Made by a program: the position numbers and the translations under genes
Assembly (NCBI GenBank): GCA_003999685.1
Contig: CP021222.1
Location: 2,604,001-2,668,000, forward strand
DNA: 64,000 nucleotides
Origin: Taiwanofungus camphoratus
Lineage: Eukaryota; Basidiomycota; Agaricomycetes; Polyporales; Taiwanofungaceae
Reading direction: 5' to 3'
Shown: one piece after another, positions 22,842-35,349 of the stretch
How the letters are laid out: the number at the start of each line of letters is the position of its first letter
Position numbering within the stretch: position 1 is the first letter of the stretch
Notes under the pieces: generated by a model
The model's database searches: none
Seen by the model: the letters and a program-made list of their open reading frames with translations, nothing else
What the model was told of the DNA's origin: nothing

Positions 22842-25299
22842 GACGAGCTATGTAGGATATGCGAATAAGATATGAGGGCGTGGATGAGGACTCGACAACG
22901 CCAACGCTGCCCGTGAGGAAAAGCCTGAACGAGGCGCGGGTTTTAAGTAGGGAATTTGAGGGTGATGCTCGTTCCTGCGAGCCACGCCGAGGGAAACTCT
23001 AGAATAGAAGCGAACAGGGGAAGATGGCGGTGGTAAGGGACAGAGAACTGTGCGGGACTTGACATGCTGAGCATATTGACTGAAGAGGAACAATGGCAGG
23101 GAATTGTGAGAGAGAACGATTGCCGTATACGCGCACCTCGTGGCATTCCGAACACTGCGCCTGCCTAATCGGGATAATACCTTGTTCCCAATACGGCAAT
23201 TCTTCTGCAACCTTTCAGTTCTTGCCATCGCCGGTGCCTCGACGAGCATCAAGTTCAAGGGCTATCGAATGTTCTCATTGTGGCGTTTCTCAGAAAGGAA
23301 CACACGTGGCACTGGGTCCCACTACGACTGCAACGCCAGACGATACAATTCTTCTCCCGCCGGAAGCTACTATAGGATTCTTCACGATCAAGCAGATTTG
23401 CACATTCCACAGAGGAGACACGAAGGGGAAGAATGTCGAGGAGTGCTTGCGTTCTGACTGCACTGTCCTGAGGCACTCGCCAGTGACTTGTATCGCTACA
23501 TCGCTCATTTCAAATGACTGCGATCCAGAACCAAACACGGTCAACGTAAGCTCGCGAAAGTCCCAGGACGTCTTGCACATGCATAGCAGCAAGTGGCTGA
23601 TTGAGTATATGGCACATCGGCACCCTTAGGTTGGGAAAAGAAGTGACAATGACAGTCCTGATAAGTCGTGGCTGGCCATCATCCAGAAGCCAAAGGCACT
23701 GCGAGTGCGGATGAATCCCAGAAGAGATCAGAGTGAGAAATTTGCCCGTTCTCTGAATCAAAACCGAAAGTAAGTACTGTACGCTTGTGGCGTCAACGCA
23801 CTTACTAATGAGGATCTAAAAAGGTCCGCGTACAGATCTAGACCAGATTGTCAGGCTATGAACGCAAAACAACGTGAGATCGGTGTGCCTGGAGCGGATG
23901 TATTGACGAAATGAAGCCGTCTGCCCGAAGCACATCCCGGAAATACACTGGCTTATGTAAAGTGAAGAAATGAAAAATCACAAGCCATGCACGAGTGAGC
24001 AACCTCAAAATTGCCCTTCTTGTTGTGCAATTCAAAAGCAGAACCCCATCCTATATGGTTCAACACACTGATCTTTGCAAGAACAAGGCAACAAGGCACA
24101 GGAACGTCGGTGCACGATAGGATGGGAATATTTAGTACGCAGAAGATTGACATACCTAGGCAGCGTCGCATGCACAGCTTTAAAGAGACATGAGCGAAGA
24201 CTGATGTGATGTAGATACCCTGATCTTACGGCCAAACGACACAGGACATACAAAGACATGTCATGGAGATAAGGCTTTTAACCGTTACATCACGAAGACT
24301 CATGCAGAAATAGCCATAGCATATCTACGAGACGAGGTAGATCATTAGGCGGCAAGAAGTTGCTAATATTTTTGAGACGAGACACATGTTCTTGCGGAGA
24401 ACGAGCAAGCTGGTGCAACAGTCCAGTTGCTGATGATGCGAAGGCCAGAACATGGAATGTTGTTGTCCAGTAACAAGGACACGAACGGGCGAAATGCCCA
24501 TGACGACCATAAAGGTTGGCCGAAATGTCTCGTTGAAGTTACAAATAATTCTTACGGAGGGCTGCAAGGCGAAAGCAGTACTTTTATTATCTAAAGAGGG
24601 TAGTATGCTCACCTTTGTCATGAATCAATATCCCGAGACTGGGAAGACTACACCTCGAATACCGTACTGCAAAAGCTAAATGAATTTATAATCTTCTTTT
24701 AGTGAAGGTCTAAGCTGTTAACGGAGGTAACCTTTGTCAATTCATTCCGGCTCATAGGCCAGCGTCAGGTACGCCGATACAAGCAGCCCGAACAGGCACC
24801 CGGATAAAGCTTACGCAGCTGGGAAATGTATCCGCAAGATTGCTCACGGCGTCACGCTCATTACCCTTTCCTAACTGAGTTATTAAGGGGACGAAGGAGT
24901 GATCTCAAGGTATCAGGACTGCACTACGAACAGAACCAAGCAGGACAGAGCTTAACCAACACCAAGGACGACATTTCCCTTAGTTTACGGCGATGCTCGG
25001 TATGAGCGATGATTACAAGACCTGTCAAATTCTGCAGCTGGTTCCAGACACAGAGATACCACGAGTGTAGTCCTGACAGCTGAGCACATCCCGTTCACAG
25101 ATGCAATGGCTGAACGGAAGATATCTGAAAAATGTGGAACAAACATAGATCATAAGTGTAAGGGTCGACATCAGAATAAATGACAGGGCCACAGGGTATT
25201 TGGTTGTCTTTGCCTTCCGCGCCACATTCGCGCCTCTATCATCGAGTGAGGTCACTGTGTAACACTAGGCTTCTTGGCGAGAAATTCTTCTATCTTGAG
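22842..25299. other. Unassigned 2.5-kb stretch
   Basis: This lies between the divergent carboxylesterase and CWF19L1-like genes. The plus strand has a 178-residue open frame (23093-23629) and the minus strand overlapping frames of about 100 residues (23592-23290 and 24621-24325). None resembles a family I know and I cannot choose a coding strand. The part next to 22842 should hold the carboxylesterase promoter. Confidence 0.35.
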
Positions 25300-28056
25300 A
25301 TGTCCTCGGTCAAGATGTGCGTACAACTGTATAGATTACGAGCCCATATTTCAGCTGATGAGTTTGGTATTTGGGACGCGAAGTCTCACCGTTGGTTCTG
25401 CTGCAGGTTCCATCCGTGAACTTTTCGCAAAGATCAAGGCTATCGACGCCAAACATGGCAGGTTTGACCTTGTCCTGTGCACTGGAGATTTTTTTGGTCC
25501 CAGAAAGGATGAGGAGGAGACATACAGTGAGGATAGCGACCTAGTGCAGCTACTGGACGGGAAACTGGAAGGTCGTGTACTTATGCTATGTTTGGATAAT
25601 TACACACGACTGAATATATTTGTTCCTTTATAGTACCTGTTGAGTGCTATATTATGCAAGGAGAACATTCTCTTCCCGCCCCTGTTATTGAGAAATTTGC
25701 GAAGACAGGAGGTGCGTTGAGCAAGGATGTGTTCCTTCTACGTAAGTTGCAATGATCTAACCCCCATAGTCTCTGCAGGAATGCTGACCACACAATGACC
25801 CCATTTCTAGATAAATCCGGTGTTATGACAACAGCACACGGTCTCAAAATAGCATGTTTGGGAGGCATATATGATTCTAACATATATGCAGCAGCAGGGT
25901 CTGCACACGTACGTGAATTCAATCTAGATGCCTATTGGTCGTTGGCCTGAGCTCTTCATCGTAGGGTTTCACATCGCCATACTTCACTTCACATACTGTC
26001 GAAAAGCTGCTTGCAAACACGCTGACAATCTCACATCCAAAAGACCAAAATTATACGTCGCTTGCTTCTATCAAGGCCACCGCAACCACTTCGCAACTCA
26101 TCGATATCTTCATTAGTAATGCCTGGCCATCATCCATTACTCACTTTTCATCGACTCCACTTCCTGTGCCAGAACTTTCTTCTATCGGTGTAGACCCCGT
26201 AGCGGAGGTAGTTCGTAGCACAAAGCCGCGGTACCATTTTGCAGCCGGTGGAGGGCAGCCGCCCAAGTTTTGGGAACGAGAACCATTTGTCTGGGACGAA
26301 GACGGAGGGCGCATAAGTCGATTTGTCAGTCTTGGCGCATTTGGCGGTGAGCCTACTGTAGGCAAGAAACAGCGGGCGAGTATTGCTTTTTTTCTGCTTG
26401 GATGGCACGATTGTTAACAATGTCGCAGTGGTTCTATGCATTTTCAATCACTCCAAACACTGCGACCGCGGCACCGCCCCCACGACCAACAAATGTGACG
26501 AAGAACCCCTTCATGGAAATGGTGCAGCGTGCTCCAAAGCGCCCACTGGAGCCCGGAGAAAGCGAGGACTATAGATGGGGAAATGTGAGACAGACGGGGA
26601 AACGGAGTCGTACAGGTGGTGTCTGTCTCTGGCAAGATTGTTCTCGTATCTGACTGTCTGGTAGAGGTGGAACCGAGCAAGCCGCCGCCAGGGTATAAGT
26701 GTAAGATCTGCGAGTCACCAGAGGTGAGAGTCTCGCTCATATCTGCTGGAATCCATGCTGATCTCATGAATATAGCATTTTATCAACGACTGTCCCGATC
26801 GCGCTAAACCGAACGAAGGATATATATGCAAAATCTGCAAAGAGGTGCACCTTAAATCCTCGGATAAGTCGCTATTGGAATCACCAGAGGCTCATTTACA
26901 TTTTTGTCTTTACTCAGTCCGGCCACTTTGTCCGTGACTGTCCAGTAAAGAATGCAGTTGGTGATACTGGGGGGCGCAAACCCAGAGAGGGATACGTGTG
27001 TAGGGCGTGTGGGAGTGAGGCGCACTACATACAAGACTGTCCTGTTGCAAACCAGAGTAACGGTGGATGTCGTGGAGGTCGCGGCACACGCGGCCCTCCA
27101 AAAGAAATCGGACGTAAGTGCATAGTTATAAGATCCATGAGCTTGTGTGTGTGTGCTGACACCGACTCTGGGATTTCAGCGGATGAGTGCTGGTTTTGCC
27201 TGTCCAATCCTAATCTTGCGTACGTGCTTGCTCCGAACTGGATCGATCCGTGGTACTCATGTTCTATCTTGTGACTGCTTCAGAAAACATCTCATTGTCT
27301 CTATCGGTTCGGAATGCTATGTGACTCTACCCAAGGGTCAAATTATTCCCACACATACGGCGTCAGAGCACCCACATGCACCGTCTGTTCCCGGCGGAGG
27401 ACACGTACTCATTGTGCCAATAACACATTACCCAACATATTCCTCCATTCCTCCGGATCTCGCCGCCCCGATTGTGGAAGAGACGGAAAAGTTAGTCATG
27501 GTCCTCTCCTTCTATATCGGACTTGCTGAGCCCTTGTTCAAGGTACAAATCTGCCCTGCGTGCGATGTACGCGAAACATGACGCAGCTTCTGTCTCCTTC
27601 GAAGTTGGTCGACTAAGCGCAAAAGGCGGACACGCGCACGTCCAGGTTGTGCCCATCCCGGCCAAGTTCCGGGATCGTGTCGAAGAGGCCTTCCTGCGTG
27701 AAGGCCATTCACAGGGGATAGAGTTCGAGGCAGACCCTGAAGCAGCGTTTCAGGCATGCAGCGGCGGGAAGGGAAGCTATTTCCGTGTGGACCTTCCTGA
27801 CGGAAGGAACATGGTTCATCTGCTTAGGAATTCGGTGCCATTCAGCATCCAGTTTGGGAGGTATGTCCGAATTATGCTCACTGAATACGCCAGGCCTTCA
27901 CTTTTACCCTAAAGACAGGTGCTAGTGTCACTTTTAGATATGGAGGACCGTTTCGATTGGAAAGCATGCCTACAGTCGGAAGAGGACGATAAGGCGGATG
28001 TCCAGGCGTTCAAGTCGTCATTTGCGCCGTTTGATCCTTCGCTTGTGCTTTCATGA
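25300..28056 (+). CDS. CWF19L1: CWF19-like protein 1 (Drn1-type) with zinc knuckles
   Basis: Thirteen exons: 25300-25316, 25363-25571, 25634-25741, 25811-25908, 25965-26375, 26429-26615, 26665-26723, 26776-26844, 26918-27113, 27180-27219, 27284-27490, 27543-27860, 27915-28056; predicted 686 aa. The N-terminal metallophosphatase-like domain has FDLVLCTGDFFG, YIMQGEHSLP and KIACLGGIYDS. It is followed by KPRYHFAAG, FWEREPFVWDEDGG and KKQRWFYAFSI. Next come three CCHC zinc knuckles (CKICESPEHFINDC, CKICKESGHFVRDC, CRACGSEAHYIQDC), then the CwfJ region with PDECWFCLSNPNLAKHLIVS, the HIT-like GGHVLIVPITHYP and GGHAHVQVVPIP. Known: yeast Drn1 assists the debranching enzyme in intron lariat turnover. 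KKQR|WFYAFS requires a GC-AG intron at 26376-26428. Exon 1 is 17 nt. Confidence 0.92.
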
Positions 28057-28422
28057 TGCTGCAATTGTTATTGTACTTATCACAGCGTATGTATGATTCT
28101 CCGAAGGCTCGGATGCTACAGACCCCGGCGTGTACATATTGACATCAGTTGTGCCGTGAAAACTTTGCCTTACTCGTGATTTTACCCTTTGCCCGTCAGG
28201 CACGCCGGTAGACGGGCATCTGGGTCGCATGCTCGTGGTGGGAATTACTGATGCGCATAAAACGGTAACAGGGATACAATTCGGCATGGTGTAGTGAGAT
28301 GGCCCACACAGATCAGTTTACTGAATACAATGACATTTAACATTTTTATAATATATCAAGGACATCGATACAACGTCTAATCCAGAATACCCGTAGCACA
28401 TATATCCGAGGTTTGAACACTA
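28057..28422. other. Convergent 3' flanks of CWF19L1-like and APC15 genes
   Basis: 366 bp between converging genes. It becomes AT-rich just before the APC15 stop. No gene seen. Confidence 0.4.
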
Positions 28423-29036
28423 TTAGAGATCTGACGGCGGCTCCCCGTCTTCCTCGTCGTCTGAACTCAAGCCGCCGAACTCATCGACTTCAGGATCGGC
28501 AGTCTCTGCTGTGATGTCCCCACCCTCATCGTCCATATCTTCCATGTCAACGTCCAGATCCTCAGCGGAATCATTCTCGCCTTCATCCATCATAGAGGGT
28601 GCCTCTCCAGTGTGATCAGAATCTGACTCATCTGATGCCTCGTCAGCCTGCCATAGTAACAAATTGTGAGTAGAGGGATCCGTCAGGCATAACATGTGAC
28701 ATTGTGGCCCACGTCATTTTTCTCCTCATGCTGCGTGAAGGTTCGGCCAATAGGAATGAGGAAGTTGAACCCTCTATTCTTTATGTCCAAATTCTGCAAG
28801 AAATGCTGAGTAGAGATCTTTCCGTAGATTCACGCGTTGACCCTTACAAGTTCATCCAACTCGTCCTCTTCGTCGCTCAAGTCCTCCATTTCGCGAAGTA
28901 GGTCTCGCCGACTGTTGAGGCGTCCATAACGTTGGCCAATCTTCGGCAATGGTGTTGGGTGTGGCTGAGGTGGTTTCGGAAGTAAGTTGGGAAACAGGAG
29001 ACTGCGCGGGAGGACAGTGGGCGTCGCGACTGACAT
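28423..29036 (-). CDS. APC15: Anaphase-promoting complex subunit 15
   Basis: Three exons: 29036-28848, 28805-28713, 28647-28423; predicted 168 aa. The N-terminal segment LPRSLLFPNLLPKPPQP recalls the FPSLFPR start of animal APC15. The middle NFLIPIGRTFTQHEEKND aligns with the conserved NLVPIGK core, and the rest is the expected long acidic tail (DEASDESDSD, DLDVDMEDMDDEGG). Known role: small subunit of the APC/C ubiquitin ligase that promotes release of the mitotic checkpoint complex. Both introns are phase 0 (42 and 65 nt). The acidic tail is low complexity, so the assignment rests on the short IPIG core, the N-terminal motif and size. Confidence 0.75.
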
Positions 29037-29847
29037 GATGGACTCGGATGGTGGTGGTGAGCAGAAGGAGCGGTCACGTGTGACGGATTTGTTCCGCTGC
29101 CCACACCGCGCCCGCCGATGTCATAGCGCGTGTTCCCCACATGATGAGGACGTCCTATTTACTTTGTTCAATTTTGATTAGTATACAAAGACTAGCGAAT
29201 TCTCCTGGCCCACGCTTCGTGCGCCCTGCTCACTTCTGGCCCACGAAACATAGGACGGGCATCATGCTAATACAGGCGAAACACGATCCGAGTCTTCTGT
29301 GTATGTACCGCAAGTAAACAGAATCACGCTTCTTGAAGGAGTCATTTTGGTACTCTCGCCAAAACTGTCGATGGCAGTGGGCGGCCATCCTTCAAGAATG
29401 CGCATTCGTCAATCTCATCAACTCCAGACATTGGAATCGATGAAAAGTAAATTGTTAGGACACATAACGATACACACCACTACCATAAACACAAAAAGTG
29501 TGATCCCTAACGGCAAAAGAAATCTCGTACAAACATTCCCTAGACACGCTAGCAATCGTCATAGTCCGGGGAGAGAAGACTATCTAGTTCAAGCAGCCAT
29601 TAGAGAATTTGTCTCGAACATTTTGCAGAGAGATTCAGGCTCCAGGAGCTCACCTCCGGAGGTTGAAACAGTGTGCATTAATAAATGTTGTAAACGAGGC
29701 CGGGAGGTTTTTTCCGATGCACGGATAGGCGTCTACCGCATTGCTTCACGCACACAGCTGCAACCTACCGGTGGACTTGCTAGTCTCCCCGCATCAACGT
29801 TCACATCATCTCCTCGCCCTACTTGCCGACCTGTTTTTCTGGCAAAC
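29037..29847. other. Stretch between APC15 and the F-box gene
   Basis: About 0.8 kb between divergent genes. The F-box frame stays open upstream of 29848 back to an ATG at 29299 (183 codons), but that part has no recognisable domain and reads as low-information sequence. I treat it as promoter and 5' UTR. Confidence 0.4.
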
Positions 29848-31142
29848 ATGGTACCGGACCTTCCACTGGAGGTGACTGACCACATCATTGATTTCCTCTG
29901 GAACGACTTTGGCGCATTGTACAATTGTGCTCTTGTATGCCGCGCTTGGCTTCCTCGCAGTCATTACCACCTTCGCCCAACGTTGTCGATTCGTAATCGC
30001 TCAGACTTTGATTTCTGTGTCAACAATGTTCTGCACGATCGGCGAACGTGGCTATTTTATGGCCTTATACAGAACCTGCATATCTGGGAGGATAGCGAAA
30101 AGCCATACGTACATGTGGTGCCCCATTTCTTTGTGCCTCACATGTCCAAACTCTCACTGTTGGGTATTGGGGGTGTCAATTGGTGTAATCGGACGCGGCC
30201 CCATCTGAGCTTCTTTCATCTCATTGGATGCTTCACATCCGTCACTCTGCTCGATTTAACTGACTGCAAGTTCCCGACATTTTGTGATGTGCGGCGTCTC
30301 ATCTGTGGGCTTCCGCGGCTCAGCAGCCTCGCATACCAACTCTCAGCAGTAGAATCTGATGGTCTTGGAGCTCGTTATCCTGTCCTTGCACGACCGCGAC
30401 TCCTTGAGCTGCATCTTGCATCCATTTGTGCCGGAGAGCTGATAGAGTGGTGTCACTTCCTCAATGCATCGGCATCTGCTCGGACCATCCAAAAGCTTTA
30501 CCTTGACTATCTGCAGTTAGAAGATCAAGGCACGGACCATTTGGTCTCAGCTGTAGACAGTCTGCTCAAATCTCTTGGAGATGTACTGTCCCAACTAATT
30601 GTACCAGTGCATGTTCAAGGTGAGCTATGGGGACCACCACTAGTTTTGGAGTACGTTCAAAGCAGATGTTGCCAGGAGGAGATCAGTGGAACTTGGAATA
30701 CAATCGCCGGTTGCAGTCACTGGCAGTTTCATGGACTGTCGTCACGCCATTGCAGTGGCCGAACTATTGGAACGGAGTAGCACGCCTGCTGTCTCACGTC
30801 ACTTCCGATCGCCTCCAACAGCTCAGTTTCAGAATCACACTCAAAGAGAACTCGTCAACTCAATAACATCTCTCCGACGCTGGTGATACTGACACACGGC
30901 TGCCAATCGAGGACACTGTTGACTGGGACCATCTCAATGACGTCATCACCCGTGAGTGCTTTGACAAAGTGGAGGCCGTTTACGTCTGGTTTGGGAATGC
31001 CATTCTTTATCCCATCTCCCAGCAGGTTTTGGATGATGCAAAGAGTCAGCTCTACCGCACTGCTTGGCATGCTCGCGGGATACTGAAGATAGATGATAAC
31101 TGGTGGCTAAAAAGGTGTGCTGGATACAACCCTGCTGGATGA
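29848..31142 (+). CDS. F-box protein gene, interrupted by an in-frame stop
   Basis: Exon 1 is 29848-30619; an intron 30620-30675 (56 nt) is followed by exon 2, which stays in frame to a TAA at 30864-30866, giving 320 aa. The F-box is at the N-terminus: LPLEVTDHIIDFLW ... CALVCRAWLPRSHYHL. After it come weakly leucine-rich segments (LSLLGIGG, VTLLDLTDC, LLELHLASI). Past the TAA the same frame continues for 91 codons with protein-like sequence (DWDHLNDVIT, VEAVYVWFGNAILYP, LYRTAWHARGILKIDDNWW) to a TGA at 31140-31142. F-box proteins are substrate receptors of SCF ubiquitin ligases. Either the stop is a real loss of the C-terminus, a sequence error, or it is removed by an unusual splice (see findings). 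Confidence 0.65.
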
Positions 31143-34112
31143 GTACAACGAGCTCACTTGGGTGTATTTCATAGGAGTGTTAAAGGTTATCGCCTTAGAT
31201 GAACGAGGACGGATGTCCTTTCCTCCACAGCACTCAGTCTTACCCCCATCCAACAAAGCATGCGCCTCTAGCGATGGCCAAGGTGCGACTCTGGCAAGCG
31301 TCATGCAAATTTCTCGACATTCGGCCGATTGACCGGTCCCGGTCATCTCACATCCTCCTTTGATCTCCATCCAGTCGACCTCTGATCGTTGAGACACCCT
31401 CCATATGCTCAAGTCAGAGTGCCCCTCAAACTCCGTATCTATGCTATCCATATCACGACCAGTACTACTCACAATCGTGCCGCTTTGGACTCGATCACAG
31501 GGCCATTAACGCAATGTCATGAATTACGTCTTGGTGCTAGGCCATAGATTCCTTCAGGTCCCCAGATGCTCACACAACCGGTCGTAGTACACGAGGCATT
31601 ATTTCCCCACTGCATCTATCCTTCAATGTCCGTGTTGGTGTTACCTCTCAAGGAAGATGGAGCCCCCATTCTGGCCCGTGATTCATCTTTAACTGTGATA
31701 TATACACTTACTTCCCAAACGTCCTACAGTTTTGTATTCGGTGATCTTCTTTCACATTCACTTCATTCTCATGGATGATACCTCGGCTTCATATGTACGT
31801 ATGCCGGTCTGTTCAGCACTTACAATGGTCTGTACCTGGTGCAATGTCTTTTATATATGGGGTGGCAGAACTATTTGTACAATTATATTCGTGATGGGTC
31901 ATAGCGCGGTGAATAAACAACGAAAATAAGTCTTGACGACCAACATTGTGAAAGCCAGCTAGCAAAAGAAACGGTCCTATCAGTCTTGGTGCATTCAGCA
32001 CACAGGCTGACTACCGAGCGTGGCATCCAGACCCAGCATAACCCAGCAGAACTGTCTCTGGTCGAGCTGCCTTGGCTTTGCCGTCAGAAGTACAAGGCCA
32101 AGTCCTAGTTGAGAGCTGTCTGGCAGCCATCACGTGTGGACAGATACACGGAAACCAAACCCGAGGTCAGTACCGAGGGCGCTGCGGGAAGGTGAGCGAG
32201 GGACGTATCGCACCACTGGCTGCAAACGTTACAGGATCTTATAAGAGACCTGACGGTTGCGAATACACAGACTGCATCGGGTCGGACACATCCTTTGTCA
32301 TGCTCCTAGTCTGCAGAAAACGAGCTGAACCCGACACCGCCTTGCGACGGCAACCTGGGATGTGGCGCTTGTCTCGGCACGCCGCCGTCAAAGGCCCAGA
32401 AGAGACCGCCCGAGCCTTGCTTCAACTAGCCCAAATCGTAAGTGTTGTCCTCGCCATGGTCCTCCGCCCTGGTTTCATTCACACGTGGCTCGTGTAGCTC
32501 ACAGACATGTTGACTTGCCCTTATCTTGAGTGGGACGTTCAGGACGCCTTTCTTCCCTGCAGCTGCGTTTTTGGAACGTGCCTTGGAAAGCAGAACTAGT
32601 AGAACTAGCAGATGAGGCAACCAGGACAAGAGGGGAACTTGTTTAGACTCTCTGCCGCCGAACCGAGGTGGAAATCGGCAGGCATCCTAGCCGATACCAC
32701 CACCACGTCTAAGAAATAAGCGAATATGTTCCACACCAGAAGGCTATACCATATAGATGGTTCAAAAACTCGAGGAAAGCATTCCTGAGGGCATGGCTTG
32801 TGATGTCCGAACTTTTCCGCATATCACTCCGTGTGTGTCAAGGAGAGAAGTGAAGGTGGGCCTATATGCGTTGTCCGAGGAGCAAAACAGCATTACTGGG
32901 CTGGCCAGCGTAGTCGCTCGTGGGTACCGTGTCTATTCCGACGAGCACGTCCGAAGCGAGACATACTCCGTGCAGATCCTGACTCCGTTGAGTCTCGTCT
33001 TCAAAGTAGCCTTCATTTGCGTCGCGTGCAACTTGACATGGGCTCCGAGTCACTTACACCGTGCACTTGAGGTGTTTCGTGAGGGCAGCTGGCATGTGAA
33101 CAGAAAGATGAGCTGAAAAAAAGGGGGTGAAAGTGCATTGGGCGAGGGCTGGTTCAAGAGGGAAGACAAAAGTAGTGCGTACTGTACGATGACGGGGCCA
33201 CCGATCGCTGATCATCGACCGGGGAGGTGCGCGGTTTTGCACAACAAAATGGACCGATCGAGTATAGAAAGGTTTCCGAGGGCTTTTTTTTCCAACTCAA
33301 GATCCAGGTTGATAGTTGGCCGGTAAGTGTCAGATATGAATGCGAACGAGGTCGTCATCCAAATTGCCTAGCTCCTGCGGATAGAAGAACAAGATCGTCT
33401 GAGTCATGGGGTGTTGATAGCTGGTCCTATATTCGCTGCATAAGCGCACCAGTAGCAGCTTCATTGCCTGACTGTGACACTTGAAGAGGAGAGGGCGACG
33501 ACGTACTATGGTTTTACTAGCTTTGTAAAATGAACAGGCTTTGCAAAATAGTCCCCTGAGCACCACAAACCTCATGAAACCTCATGAAACTCGTTGGACA
33601 TGTGCATTCAGTAATACTCTATTGTACTATCAACTTAAAGTACGAAATCATTCACTGTAGCCATCTTGCGAGACACAAATGCACTTGAGAATTTCAGATA
33701 AGGCCATGTATGAACCATGATGAGCAGATCTAGTCCGATCCTGCCTGTAGTTTTTCCTAGAAATTTTGGTACATCAGGGCTTCATTCCTTTCATTCAGAT
33801 CCTTCATTCAGCGAAACCGTAAACTGGCTCTTTTTTGTGTCGAAAGCAGAACATTATGTGAGAGTGACAAACGGCAGCCACATTGCCCAGAAAGGCAATC
33901 ACGCTAGTCGCGCGCACGCGTCTGTGACGACCGCGTCGAAGGGAAGTCACAACCATCAACCCAAAGCAAGCGCGATGTGGTGGAACACGGCTCAGCAGCT
34001 GTTATTACATTCAATGCATGCAAAGCAGGGTATATAAAAAGCAGGGTATAGTAAATAATGATACCCGTGAACCTGGTCTGCGGGGTAATGGCGAAAAGAC
34101 CACAATCCACAC
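31143..34112. other. Unassigned 3-kb stretch
   Basis: No gene is supported. Open frames of 100-140 codons occur (for example 32072-32497 plus and 31107-31472 minus) without recognisable motifs. A short direct repeat, AAGCAGGGTATA, occurs at about 34023 and 34041. Parts read like old, decayed coding DNA, but I cannot name a source. Confidence 0.35.
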
Positions 34113-34875
34113 TCAAGTCGCGGAAAGCCCGAAGCAGAACGCCACAGCGTGCATAACCAAGGCTTCTCCTAGAAGGCCCTCGAAATTAGGCAACGGAAGG
34201 GGAGCAGGCACCTCGATGGTGTTGGCGGGGGAGGAGTCGACCACTTGTGCTTCAGGCTCGTTGTTTGGTGTGCTGCCCTGCTCAGCACGTTCGCCGTCCT
34301 GCGTGCTGGAATCCGCCTCCTGAAGCGAGGCGAATTCTGCAGCGAGCCTCCTGCAGCGCGCTGACCTCTGGTGTCGCGTCAGCGCGTCTCCCCGTCTGCC
34401 TTCGAACCTATGTCGCTGCAGTCAGCGCATGCTCGAGACCGCGGCCACAATTGCTGGACTCACGTTTCATGGCACTTTGGGCAGGTGGGCAAGGGTGCCT
34501 GGATGCGCTCGTGCTCCGGCAGACGCCTCTGGTGCCGAATAGAGGCCGTGTGCCTTTGGATCTGTCTCCGCTCGTTCTTCATGGCGATATTGCATACATG
34601 GCACGTCCACTGCGATCATTGCGGTCAGCCCAAAACGTCAGAGACAGACACAGAGTACGCACTGTCCCAACATCGCTTACTCGGCGCCTCTTTCCTCTGC
34701 CCCCGACTAAGTTCTCCTTGGAACTAGATTCGTCTTCTAGTTCTCTCTTCCTGCTTCCGTTGTTGCCTGATGCTCCCCAGGCCTCTGTATTTGGGAGCCT
34801 TGATGGCCCAGCTACAGGCATGCTGGCCACTAAGAAGTTCGCGTCGTAGAAGGTAAAAGCACTGAAGTCGTCCAT
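34113..34875 (-). CDS. Small zinc-finger protein, paralogue 1
   Basis: Three exons: 34875-34663, 34609-34464, 34407-34113; predicted 217 aa. The N-terminal 71 residues are variable and end with a basic nuclear-localisation-like GRGKRRRVSD. Finger 1 (about 74-97) is C-x2-C-x13-H-x5-H within WTCHVCNIAMKNERRQIQRH. Finger 2 is a C2HC type, CPKCHETFEG ... ALTRHQRSARC. The C-terminal part is acidic and Ser/Pro-rich and ends in a short hydrophobic segment (FEGLLGEALVMHAVAFC). The product is probably a nuclear DNA- or RNA-binding protein; its function is unknown. A second gene at 52330-53011 shares the fingers, spacing and both intron positions. A long frame on the opposite strand is a shadow. Confidence 0.8.
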
Positions 34876-35349
34876 GCTTTGGTCGATAAGTGTGTCGCAA
34901 TTGGAGGTAGTATGTTAAGTTTGAATATGTCTGAGTAGAGCGCAGGGCCACTGAGAAAGGTTTGAGTGGACGGCCGCGTTCGTGACCCTTATTTATACCT
35001 AGTCGGGAAGAAATTTCATAAAACGAAATCAAACCTTGTCCGGATCCACGATGTCAAAGCAGTGGCTGGTAGCTTCCTCCGCCCTTTGTCGTCCTTCCAA
35101 ATCCGGTACGTGCTACGGCCACAAAAGTATTTCGTATCGCACTAGCCTTTTGCGGGCGTTATATGGGGAGGATACAATGGCAAACCGTGCTGGCGATCCT
35201 AGTCCAAGAGGTTACACCCTACCTTGCTCTGATTGGGAACCGGCTGCGACGATGTTTGACCAGCAGGCGGCGGGGTAAACCAATGTATTGCGACCCGAGA
35301 GTAACGCTACACTTTGCAGGACGAGAATACGCATGCTACAACGCCGACC
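34876..35349. other. Spacer between zinc-finger gene and arginase
   Basis: 474 bp upstream of the zinc-finger start and downstream of the arginase stop. No gene seen; it should contain the zinc-finger promoter. Confidence 0.4.

Noticed and set aside
29299-29847. N-terminal extension of the F-box protein by 183 residues
   Set aside because: No domain, no similarity I recognise, and the F-box normally sits near the N-terminus. Kept only as a note.
31143-34112. Search for transposon or retroelement remnants in the long gene-poor stretches (also 40744-42667 and 56310-59274)
   Set aside because: No reverse transcriptase, integrase or transposase motif, no clear terminal repeats and no target-site duplications were seen by eye. 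A repeat-library search would be needed to exclude short decayed elements.
34247-34849. 200-codon open frame on the plus strand
   Set aside because: Antisense to zinc-finger paralogue 1, whose finger motifs and splice sites are clear.
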